Below are positions 21,945 to 32,600 of a DNA stretch of 64,000 nt, in pieces. Origin of the DNA: Cynocephalus volans (Eukaryota > Chordata > Mammalia > Dermoptera > Cynocephalidae). The notes beneath the pieces were generated by a model. It was given only the letters and a program-made list of their open reading frames with translations. It was not told where the DNA came from and made no database searches. The stretch is taken from contig NC_084474.1 of the NCBI RefSeq assembly GCF_027409185.1, positions 95,599,861-95,663,860 on the forward strand. Reading direction: 5' to 3'. How positions within the stretch are numbered: position 1 is the first letter of the stretch; every line of letters starts with the position of its first letter. The translations under genes were made by a program, and so were the position numbers.

Positions 21945-22475
21945 CGGTCCAACATCACTTAGCGACAGGGATACATTCTGAGAAACGCGTTGTTAGGTGA
22001 TTTCGTCCTGGTGGGGACATTAGAGTGTGCTCACACAAACCTGCATGGTACAGCCTAGTACCCACCCAGGCCACACACCTGTGTACCATGTGACTGTATT
22101 GAGTACTGTAGGCAATTCTAACACATGGTAAATATGTATATCTGAACATAGAAAAGTTACACTAAAAATACAGTATAAAAGATAACACACCTGTCTAGGG
22201 CACTTACCGTGAATGCAGCTTGCAGGACTGGAAGTTGCTCTGGTGAGTCAGTGAGTGAGTGTGAAAGTCTAGGACGTTACTGCATGCACTGTAGATTATG
22301 GACACCACACACTTGGGCCGTACTAAATTCATAAAAAATAAGTTGCACAGCAACATTGCTGTGGCTACATCATCACTGGGCAATAGTGATTTTTCAGCTC
22401 CATTGTGATCCTATGAGGCCACTGTTGTATAAATGGCTTGTCATTGATCAAAATGTCGTTATGCAGTGCATGACT
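21945..22475. mobile_element. DNA transposon remnant, family not named
   Basis: It begins ...CATCACTTAGCGACAGGGAT and ends ...AATGTCGTTATGCAGTGCATGA, imperfect inverted ends with a body (ACTGTAGGCAATTCTAACAC, GGACTGGAAGTTGCTCTGGT) that I recognise as a widespread mammalian repeat. I believe it is a Tigger-like element but cannot name it surely. Confidence 0.55.
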
Positions 22476-22965
22476 TGAGTATATGTGTCTCTGCCTCTGT
22501 TAAAGAACATCGGGGTTGTATGCAGGCTTTTGTTTTAGGTTTGCTCTCAGTTGTGATATTTTTACTTCAGGAGGGTTGGTTTCTAAAGGTAGGGCCACCA
22601 ACCAAAGGGTGTGTGTATTTTAACAGCTTCTTCCAGATTCCCTGAAGGGCTTTATCTCTCACAGCATCCAAGCAGGAGTTCAGGCCGCCTGCGTTCCTGC
22701 ATCATCAGCACTGCATGTTATCAGTCCTTCAAATTTTTGAAGATCTGATGACTTAGAAAAGGCATCTCATCGTCACCTCATCTGCCTTTCCCTGCTGCTC
22801 GTGCAGCAGCAGACGTAGTTGTGTGTGTCGGTGACCTGCACTTTTCTCTACATGAATTGCTTGTTTACATCCCGGGTGGACACTATCAGCTCTTAGTCCC
22901 CAGCTGGACACCTGCGCTTCTGTCTACCACCTTATGGCAGAGAGGCGGGAAGCCTGAAAACGACC

Positions 22966-23388
22966 TGTAGTGGATTGAATTATGTCCCCCCAAACTCCCT
23001 GAAGCTTGAATTGTGTCCAAGTTTTATGTCTTAGAAACTTTTATGTATTAGAAACTGAGACTGTTAAGAGGGTGGGAAATCCTGTTGTGGTAACTGCAAG
23101 GTGGAGCCTTGAAGAGGTGATTGGATTGTAGGACCGTGCAGTAGTGAATGGATTAAAAATGGTGGTCAGGGGCGTGGTTCTGAGGGCTTTAAAAGAAGAG
23201 AAGAATCTGTCTTTCTGCTCTCTGCTTCCACCATCTTGCAATGTGAGACCCCTGGGTCACTGCCACCACCACCAGATGGACTCTGGACTTCCCAGCCTCA
23301 GAAACTGTAAGCAATAAATTTCATTTTCTTTATAAATCACCCGATTTCAGGTATTTTGTTATAAGCAATAAAAATGGATTAATACACG
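22966..23388 (+). mobile_element. MaLR LTR, plus orientation
   Basis: From TGTAGTGGATTGAATTATGT through GACTTCCCAGCCTCAGAAAC and AAGCAATAAATTTCATTTTC to ATGGATTAATACAC. It is similar to the LTR at 7617-7999 and the inverted copy at 24079-24458. Confidence 0.85.
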
Positions 23389-23911
23389 ATCTTTCCCAGA
23401 CTCCCTTGCCAGCTGGGTTCCAGTCAGGTCTGTCAACGGGTGGCGCTGGTGGGAGAGTCGCAGGGGGTGATGAGTCACTGGCTTCTGGCAGCAGCAGTGT
23501 CTACAGAGTGTGGACTCCTGGATTCTGCAGCATTGCCTAGAGCACAGCCTGGTAGGCTCTGGGCCATCCCACCCTCCCCTCTGCTCCTCCAGCCCTTCCC
23601 ATATACATAAATATATAATTATATATATTTTTTATATATGTATGTACTTTTTACCAATTACTTGTATTCAGTGCCCTCTTTTTGAAATATCTGAGGTGGT
23701 GTCTGCTTTCCTGGCAGGACACAGACTGATATGTTTCTTTTACTCATTTTTTCTAATATTTCCTTTGACTGTTATAAAATTCATTTTAATGAGCTCTTTT
23801 ATTTGGGATATTAACTCCTGGTTTGTCACATATGTTGCAGAATTTTTTCTCTCCTTTGTCTTTTGACTTTTATTCTGATGTCTTTTGCTAAATAGAAATA
23901 TTACATGTTTG

Positions 23912-23942
23912 TTACAGGCCAGCCACAAAAAAAAAAAAAAAA
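23912..23942 (+). repeat. tRNA-SINE 3' fragment
   Basis: TTACAGGCCAGCCAC followed by a poly-A run is the 3' end of the monomeric SINE. Confidence 0.5.
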
Positions 23943-24078
23943 ACTCCATTTTTATATGGTAAAGTTTTCAAATCTTTTCCTTTATAGTATCTGCATTTTC
24001 TGTCTTGATATCAAACATTCGTTTAACTCCGAGGTTATAAAAATTATCTTCTATTTCTTCTAACATTTTTAATAGCTG

Positions 24079-24458
24079 TGTATTAGTCCGTTTCTGTTAC
24101 TTATAACAAGTACCTGAAACTGGATGATGTATAAAGAAAACAAAATTTATTGCTTACAGTTTCTGAGGCTGGGAAGTCCAAAGTCCAAGGAACACATCTG
24201 GTGGTGGCAGCAGTGACCCCTCACATTGCAAGATGGTGGAAGCAGAGAGAGCAGAGAGAGAGACAGACAGACTCTTCTTTTAAAGCCCTCAGAACCACAC
24301 CCCTGACCACCATTATTAATCCATTCACTCCTGCACGGTCCTACAGTCCACCTCTTCAAGGCTCCACCTTGCAATTACCACAACAGGATTTCCCACCCTC
24401 CTAACAGTCACAGTGGGGATTAAGCTTCAATGAGTTTGGGGGCATCCAGTCTACAGCA
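24079..24458 (-). mobile_element. MaLR LTR, inverted copy
   Basis: It begins GTATTAGTCCGTTTCTGTTA and ends in the reverse complement of the 22966 LTR start. Long stretches are shared with the 22966-23388 copy in the opposite orientation. Confidence 0.85.
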
Positions 24459-24740
24459 AATTGTTTACACCAAAATCTTTAAGCCACCTTTAGGGAGAGT
24501 TGGCATTTTTATATTACATATTTTCACCAAGATGCATGGTATATCCCACTATTATTCAAGTATAGTTTTAAGTTGATCAATAAAATTATATTCGTTTCAT
24601 AGATCATGTGTATTTCTTATTCAGTGTCTTCCCAGACATCTTATAGTCATATTTGTGAATGAAAATGTCTCAATTTTTGTTTCTAGTTGTTTGGGTTTTG
24701 TTGTTGTTTTTTTAATTTAAGCAAGTGATCTTTACATAGT

Positions 24741-25097
24741 GTCTTAGTCTACTTAGACTGCTAACAAAATACCACGGACTGGGTGGCTTAAACAAGAGAA
24801 ATTTATTTCCTCAGTTCTGGAGGCTGGAAGTCCTACCTGTGATTTGGTTCCTGATGAGGGCGCCCTTGGCCACCTTCTCACTGTGTCCTCACGTGGTGAG
24901 GGAAGAGAGATCGCGAGCTCTCTATTGTCCTTTCTTATAAGGGCACTGATCCTATTGTAGCAGGGCCCCACCCTCCTGACCTCATCTAACCCTAACTGCC
25001 CCCCAAAGGCCTCATCTCCAAATACCATCACATTGGGGGTTACGAGTTCAACATATGGATATGGGGGGGAGGACACAAACATTTATCTATAACATAT
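24741..25097 (-). mobile_element. MaLR/MLT-type LTR, antisense
   Basis: GTGTCTTAGTCTACTTAGAC, ATTTATTTCCTCAGTTCTGG and GGGGGTTACGAGTTCAACAT are the standard antisense landmarks of an MLT/MST LTR. Confidence 0.75.
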
Positions 25098-25172
25098 AGT
25101 TAGCTTAAAACTAGCTACCTTACCAAATTCTCTAATTAGTTCTACTAGTTTTTTGGTTGAATTTCTTGGGTC
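25098..25172 (-). repeat. L1 ORF2 scrap, antisense
   Basis: CAAATTCTCTAATTAGTTCT and TTTTTTGGTTGAATTTCTTG are the antisense L1 ORF2 wording. Confidence 0.6.
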
Positions 25173-25639
25173 TGTGTGCTGGTATAGGATCGGGGCAGAC
25201 ATGCAAGACGGCCCATGTGGAAGTCCCCACAAAAGTGCACTCACTGTGAACTTGGGAAGCATTGGCCCACTCTCAGCCTCCACAGGTAGGATGATGAGAG
25301 CCCCTGCACTTGTGGAAACTTGAGCCATGGACCGACAGTGGAGGGTGGGTGGGCGAGGGCCTCATGTGGCCTGTGCAATTGGGGCAGAGTGAGAAGGACA
25401 GATGGGATCCACCAGGCAAATGAAAAGCTGAAGGGTCTCCTGCGGAGCAGACACCCAGAGGGCCCCAAAGGCCACTAGAGGACAAGTCCTGGCCAGGAGG
25501 TTTGGAGCGGCAGTCGGGGAGCTGATGAGAGGAGTATTGCTAGGAGGGGCCCACTGCAGATGGCAGGGGCAGGCCGAGGAGCTTAGCTTACAGGATCTAG
25601 GTCTGAGACCACAGGGTCAGGTGTGCTGGGTGGCGGTGA

Positions 25640-26660
25640 GTGAGCCCAGGGCTCGGCGGCGGGGACACGGCCGGAGCTGTGGGGAGCTCGACACAGAGGA
25701 GCCGCGGTTACCGCCTACGCCCCGGTCTTCCTGCCCTGCAACGGGTGGTTCTTAAGCGAAGTGGGCCCCACGTGAAATCCGAGCGTGCCCAAAGTCACCG
25801 GAAACCTGGCGGAGTAACGAGAGGAGGCGAATCGCTGGGAACGGGCGTTGTTCCCCGGCTCGCAGGGCGCTTATCGCGAGCGGAACCGCCCACGCACCCC
25901 GTTGTGAGCACTTTGGCGCAGCGCTCCCGGACGGTCGCGTCGCCGGGGTGCCGAGGTGACACGCGCGGCCGGGCCAGCTACCCGCGTTCCCGCTGTCTCC
26001 CTCTCTCTCTCAACTTCTCCGCACGGGGCGCGGACGCCGCTACGCATGCGCAGGGCTAGGGCGGCGGTTGCCAGGGTTACCGCATTCCCAGGACACCGCG
26101 TGGGGCGGGGCGGGCCGCTGGAGCCCGCCTCTCTCGCGCTCTGGTTGGCCGCAGTTGCTGTCCGTCGGGGCGGCCGCCGCCGCCGAATGGGCCCCGGCGA
26201 GTTTCTCCCGCGGGGCTCGCGCTCTGCCCAGCCCGGGATCGCCCCCAGCCCCGGGAGCGCACAGTCGCGAGCGCCGCGGGCGGCCGAGGACCCGCTGCCC
26301 GGGGGCGGGCGGCCTGGCGGGCGGCGATGATCCTCGAGGAGAGGCCGGACGGCCAGGGCGCCGACGAGGACAGCGCTCGGCTGCAGGCGGCCGGCAGCGT
26401 CCGCAAGGTGGGGCGCCGGGCGACGGGGGCCGGCGGGCGGGGGGCGCCGGGATGCAGGTCCCGGACTCCGGCCCTTTCCTGCCCTCCGCTCAGAGGCGCG
26501 TCCCGGGCCCTTCAGGGACTCCCCGGCGGCTTCCCTCCCATATTCCACTCGCTCCCAGGGGCTTTAGCACTGGGAAACTGAGGCCCCCGTGGAAGGGCCA
26601 GAGCCTGCGCGCCCCCCTTCCCGGCTCCTCTCCCGCCCCTGATTGGGGTCAGTGGGGGAG
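25640..26660 (+). promoter_or_regulatory. RHPN1: CpG island promoter of RHPN1
   Basis: Very high CpG density begins about 700 bases upstream of the RHPN1 ATG (26327) and runs past exon 1. Sp1-like GGGCGGGGC boxes and a GCATGCGCA NRF1-like site at about 26044 are present, with no TATA box. Human has an antisense transcript (RHPN1-AS1) near this promoter; nothing in the sequence alone proves one here. Confidence 0.85.
26327..26407 (+). CDS. RHPN1: RHPN1 exon 1
   Basis: Codons 1-27, from [20 protein letters not shown] to SVRK, inside the CpG island; donor AAG|GTGGGG, phase 0. The ATG context is GGCGATGA, with G at -3. Confidence 0.93.
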
Positions 26661-29600
26661 AGGAGGAGGCTTCCGGGCCACTCCTGTGCCGCCCGGGAAT
26701 CGGTGGGAGCCAGAGTCCGGGTCCTCATTCCCGAGGCTAGGGCGCCCCCTCCCTCGTGGCCCCCTCCTTTGGCAGGTGACAGCCCCCGCCCTATCCCTGG
26801 CGCTCTTGTTCGTTTCTGGCTCCTGTACTGCCTCCTTTGCCAGCTTCGCCCTCCCTCTGTACCCTCGGGACGGGGTGTCCGTGTGATGTCCCTTTGTACC
26901 TTCAGCGACAGGCAGCTGAGGCCTCCCGGTGCAGGGAGTGCTGGGGGACTTCAAGCGGGCAGTTTGTCCTCTGCTCACTTCCCCTCTGAAGTCCCTGGCC
27001 GCGGGGTGCTGAAGGATCAGGTGTTCCCTGGAGGACCTAACCCGCCAGGCTGCCCCAGTGTTTATGCCAGGTGCTGTGCGCCCGTGCCCCCCAGGGCTTT
27101 TAGGTGGGGGCTGCTAAGCAGAGGTGTCTCCTGCTCCTAGTCCCAGGTGAGTCTGCAGTGGTGCTCTGCCCTCTTCCCTTGTGGACGTCAGGCTGCACAC
27201 TGTCCCTTGGCTGTCCTGTTCTGCTCTTGTGTGGAGGGGGAGGGAGGCCTCAGCCAGGGCTTCTGCTGCAGGCAATTGGCCAGGTGATGCTGACCAGACC
27301 CCTCGAGGCTCGCTCCCTGCACACCCCCAGGCATGCCAGGCACTACAGCAACTAGCAGGCATTGGAGAGAGACATGCTTGTCCGCTTGTCCGCTGCCCTC
27401 TGTGAACCACTCCCTCACAGGGAAGCCGTGCCCCCAGGTGGCCTTTGGAGTGAGCACGTGTTGTTTTGGGTGGAATGTTTGGGAGGTTGCACAACAGGAT
27501 GTCCTGGAGGGCTCAGTGGACAGTTTTCAGGCTGTGGGCTGTGGCAGCCTCTGTCCTGGCCCTCTGTTGACTGGAAAGGGAGAGAGAAACTCTCCAGCCA
27601 GCTGTTTGGGTTGCTGCCTCTCACACACTGGGAGAGTCAGGGTACTGGGGGTGGGGGTGGGAACCTGTGGGAGGTGGTGTGGGACCCCAGCCCTGCTCAG
27701 GCAGGCCCTAAGTGTACAGCTCAGACTGTCCCTGCCACCCGAAAAATCTTCCCTGAGGACTGCCCGAGGCTGGGGTGAGGCTGTGTTCCCCCACCCCACC
27801 CTGCACCACCGTAAACCAGCCATAATGCTCAGAGTTGGGCGGGGCAGGACTGGTAGCTGTTCACATAGAAGCCATGCTGGGGTCTGAGGCCCCTGTGGAC
27901 AGGTCTGGGTGACTTGTAACTTGCCTCAAGAGCTGGGGCCCTGCGAGCACTTCTCTGGCACTGGTGCTGGCCCTGGCAAGCGCTGTGTGTTCCTTAGCTG
28001 AGTCCTCACCTCAGTGGGTGCGGGTGCCCGGTTAACCCGTCTGAGGCTCAGGTTGAGTAAGTGGCCGAGGTTGCTCAGCAGGGAAGTAGGGGAGCCTGGT
28101 CACAACCCTGGCAGCTGGCCCAGCCGGTGCTCCTGCAAGGGCTGCTGGGGCTCTGCAGCCCCCACCCTTAGCACGAGCCTCCCAGGGAGGACACAGTGGA
28201 GCAGTCTCGCTGTATGAGGAGGTGTGATCTTGACTGAGCCCGTGGTTTTGTGGGAAGGGGTCAAGGGGCTGAGGGGTCAGGAATGGCAGTGGGCAAGGCA
28301 GGAGACAGGTGGAGGAGGGGAGAGTATTGGAGCAACAGGCAGGGAGTGTGTCTGTGCCCTCATCTGGGCTCCGGCACAGAGATGGGTCATCTCAAGGTTC
28401 CCAACCTGGCTGGGCACCAACACTCTAGGTGCTTATTACACAGATTCTTGGGCCTGACCCAGTTGGATTGGGCTCTAGGAGTGGGGCCTGCCTAGCAGGG
28501 AGGTGCTCAAGTGGACATCAGAAGAGGCTGGAGTCCCAGGGGACATCTGCCCTAACTGGCCTGAGTGGCCAATCTGTGGCCTGTAGCCACTGTGTCCTGG
28601 GAGACCCCTTGTGGCAATGTCTACTGGACTCTGATCCCCCAACAGTGTTCAGGGGGCAGAGGTGGTGGGTTGGGTGGTTGTTGGGCTTCCACCCCCCCGG
28701 GGCTTCCAGTTCCTCTGTGTTCAGGGGAGACCTCAGCGGGGGGAAGGGAGAGGGGTCCCTGTGATGGGGATGCCAGCAGGCAGGGTGCCCAGGCCAGGCC
28801 TCCAAGAAGTGGGAGCTGGCCTGCTGGGGCTGGGGAGCCTGGAAGACGATGTAGGGCTGCCCTGCCCTGATGGTTTTGCTGTTCACAGGCCCACACTGGG
28901 ATAACTTTCTTCCCCCCTTTTGCCAGTCGCAGGATGACCCAGTTCCAACCACTGCCCACACCATTTCCTCCTGGGCTTCTGGGGACTCCAGGCCTGGCAC
29001 TTCCTGGGCAGCAGGAGCCACTGTCCTGTGCCACTGCGAGGGGGTGGTGCTGTTTGCTCCTCTGTTCTCCATTCGCCCAAGTGGAGCTGGCCTGCCCCTG
29101 TCGAGACACCCAAAGACTGCAGCATGTTTGCTCTGTCCTAGTACAAGTCAGAAATCGTCACGGGGGCATCAGGGTACAAGGGAGAGGCCTAAGTCACCTT
29201 TGTTTCCAGAGGGTGGGGGGGGTTGTACCAGCAGTGAGGGGGCCAATTACCTAAGGTCTGCTGGGTACATCCCTGAACCCGGTGTGGAAAATGGGGAGGG
29301 GGCTGCCGGCCTCTGGCATCCACCCAGCCCTGAAGGACCAGCTCTGGTCCACTAATTCCTGGACCCCCCTCACAGCCAGCTTCCGGGTCCCCTGGAAGGA
29401 GTACTAAGGGCAGGGAGGCCAAGGAAGGGCCCAGGGCATGGGTGGCGCCTGCAGGGCTCTGAGTGGCTCTCAAGGAGGGAGCCCTGCTGCGCTGGGTGGC
29501 CACTGCCCAGCACAGGGAGCTGCCCGCTACAGGCCACAGCCACTCACCAGAACCTTTAGAACCTGTTGGAGCTTTGCAGTGGGACCTTTGGAAGGACAGG

Positions 29601-32600
29601 AGGTGTATAGCTGAAGCCAGGGCCCACTGTCCCTCCTGGAACTCTCAGTCGTGGAGGGGAGGCCACCTGGCTTCTCCTTTCCTGTAGTCACCATGGGGGT
29701 GCCGCAGAAGAGAGGCGCAGGCAGCCGGGGGGACAGACGCTCAGCCAGCCGAGTGGAGGGGTGGCCACGTTTTGCTTTGTTCCTCCTTGTGCCACCCAAG
29801 TCCTGCTCCTCCTCCCATCTGCGGACGAGGGGGCTGCCAGGGTCCCCTGACAGGAGTTGCTCGGAATCCACTGCTGTCTCTCCTGTTGTTTGGCTGAGAT
29901 GCGTGTCCTCTCCCCAGTGGCCCAGGACCACTAGAGGCCTCTTGCCCTTCCAATCCCAGCCCAAATGCCCTCCTCTGGGAAGTCTTCCCTGAGAAGCTGG
30001 CTCTGGGGGAGGAGGTCTTGGGCCACCATCCAAGGTGGCCATGGGCCAGGAGCCTCCTCCACACCAGGGTGTGAGGCTTGCCTTGGGGTGCCCCCTATGA
30101 GGGCTGGTACGAGCGAGAGCCCCGGAGAGTCTGGAACTGTCCTGGCAAAGTGAGTGTGCCACCATGCAGGCACCCCCAGTCTGTGGTTTGGGGTTTACTC
30201 TGAGGGACCACGCAAACAACGGGCAGCTGGGATGGGCCGCCTCAGGTGGGGGCCGAGCGCACAGGCGTGGTGTATGTGGTGGGCAGCCTGGCCACCCCAA
30301 TGCAGCCAGTCCTGGCCTGCCACCTCGCCCCTGCCCTGCTCCCCGGCAGGCCATGACCAGCTCGGGCTGGAGAGGGAGGACGACAGGCACAGGCCCACCC
30401 CTGCCTTCCCATTGCCTGTAAGGAGCCTGAGTCCCACCAGGGCTGGCAAAGGCACTCAGGGCTGGCATCACCTGACCAGGCAGGTCCGGGCGACTGGTAC
30501 CCTGTGTCAGGGCGCTGGAGCCTGTGGCCATGCTGACTGCAGGCCCTGGGGGCAGAGCCCTGCAGCCGACCCAGCCCAGGCCCCTGTGCAGCAGGAGTCA
30601 GGCCTCTTGGTGGAGGGTCTTGCCCTGGGCTTTGGTGGTGGCATGTTGGAAGGGTCGTCCAGCCTCCAAGATGGGCTATATTCATGACACAGATAGGCTG
30701 GGGGTCCCCAGAGAGGGAGAGGTCAGGCCCAGCAGGGGCAGGTTAGGGAAGGTGACCTGGCAGACCCACACCCATCTTGAAGGGGAACCATGGGGGGGCC
30801 CATGTGAGGAATGAGGGGGCGGGGGACCTGGTGTGAGGGGCAGGGAGCTGGTGGGAGGAGTGGGGGGCCAGTGTGAAGAGCAGGGATGGGGAGGAGGCTG
30901 AGTGTTGCTTTGCCTCACACAGATTTGTCACCTCTCTCCCTCTGGGTGACAGAGCCGCAAAAAGGATTACTCAAAGCCCATCTCTTACAAGCAGTGAGAG
31001 ACCCCAAAGGGTTAATCTCTAAGAACCCTTAAGAGCGAGGCATTCCTTCCTTTGGAAATTAACCACGAACTGGGGTTCTCTCCCCACATTTATTCTCCAG
31101 ACTGAGAAGTTACAGGAAAAGAACATGGGTGGGGTTTTAGCTAAGTATAGTTTACAATATAGGCTGGTAACATCACTCAAACAAGCAAAGTGACATTCCA
31201 TAATGCAATTTGCAAAAGGTTAAGTCGATCCACCAACAAAAGCTTGATCTTAGCAAACACTTTTTTCCCTATGGCAATTTCCCCAGCATTTTTACATATC
31301 AGTCGAGTAACTTGTCTGTCCTTGAGTCAGCAACCTTGCTGCGTTACAATTCTTTATCTTATGACAGAGCATGTAGCCTGGGGAAAGTTTCCTATCGTTT
31401 GCAAGATTAACATTTTTATACATAATTTTTAAAAGTTAGGCTAAACCTGAGACTACAGGGCTTTGGAGGCCTGTGAAATACATTTGCTTTATAATACACT
31501 CCACACAAGAGCAGTGAGAGGTGTGCTTCTGGGAGCAGGTGGGGGGTGCAGCGTGCCAGCTCCAGACCCGTGTGTCACCTCTCTACTCCTACACCAGTGG
31601 GCAGGGTCCCCTTTCTGCTAGTACTGTGGCCTGTGTCCCCACTCCCATTTGAGACCAGTGGGGAGACGTGCCCTTGCCCCTGTCCCCAGTCCCACACCCC
31701 ACCTTCCCTTGTGGAAGAACCAGGGTGACATGGCCCTGGGCCCACAGGGGGGAGCAGAGAGCCCACTACCCTCCATCTCCTAGCCTCAAGCCAACTGAGC
31801 CCACCAGGAAGCCTGGCAGAGCCCTAGAACTCAATCACCAGAGGGGCCTGGGGGACTATTTAGTTCAGGAACACTGAGGTCCAGACAAGGGAAGTGGTGT
31901 CCCCAAGACCCAGGCCTGGTCTGCAGAGTAGAGCCAGAGCCCAGGTCTCAGGATTCCTGGGCCAGTGATTGGGGCTCAGTGGGACCGAGCTTGGGCTCTG
32001 AGCTCCTGCAGGCTGGACCCCCATTCACTGGGTGGCTTTGGCCAAGGCTGGCACCCCTGTTGAGCCTGGGATTTCTCACCATGGAGTGGGCCCTGCAGGG
32101 TCACCAAGAGGCTGGGAAGCACACCCGGCCCGGTGCTGCCCAAGAGAGGAGGGCTCTCTTAGGTGCTGAGCAGAGGCCCCAGGGGTGGGTAGCACCTGCG
32201 CCAAGGGTGGAGGTGAGGGGGTGGGCCCTGGTAGGGGAAGGGCCTCAGATATGAAGTGCCCCTGCCTCACTCCCCACTGTGGGTCTCCTGCCACCTCTCC
32301 AGCCCCACACCCCCCACAGGAGTCCCCAACCCACATTGCATGAAGCTCCCACAGCCCCAGCAGCAGCCCTGACAGGATTTTCTTTTCTTGGGGAGGCAGG
32401 GGCGGGAAACCAAAGCATGTTGAGGGTTTTCAAATGCAAGTCTGGACCCATCCCCTGCTTAGAGCCCTTTGTGGCAGTCTGCAGGGCTCAGAAAGAGGCC
32501 CAGGTCCTTGGCCACCCCTGCCCCAGGGCCAGGCTCCCCTGCCCAGCACCTTGCAGGAGGCTGCCGGTATGTGTTGAGTGGACAGTGTGAGTGTCCCAGG

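Noticed and set aside
29527..30531. A 334-codon minus-strand open frame in RHPN1 intron 1
   Set aside because: GC-rich intronic sequence with Pro/Gly/Arg bias and no recognisable domain; an antisense gene is not supported.
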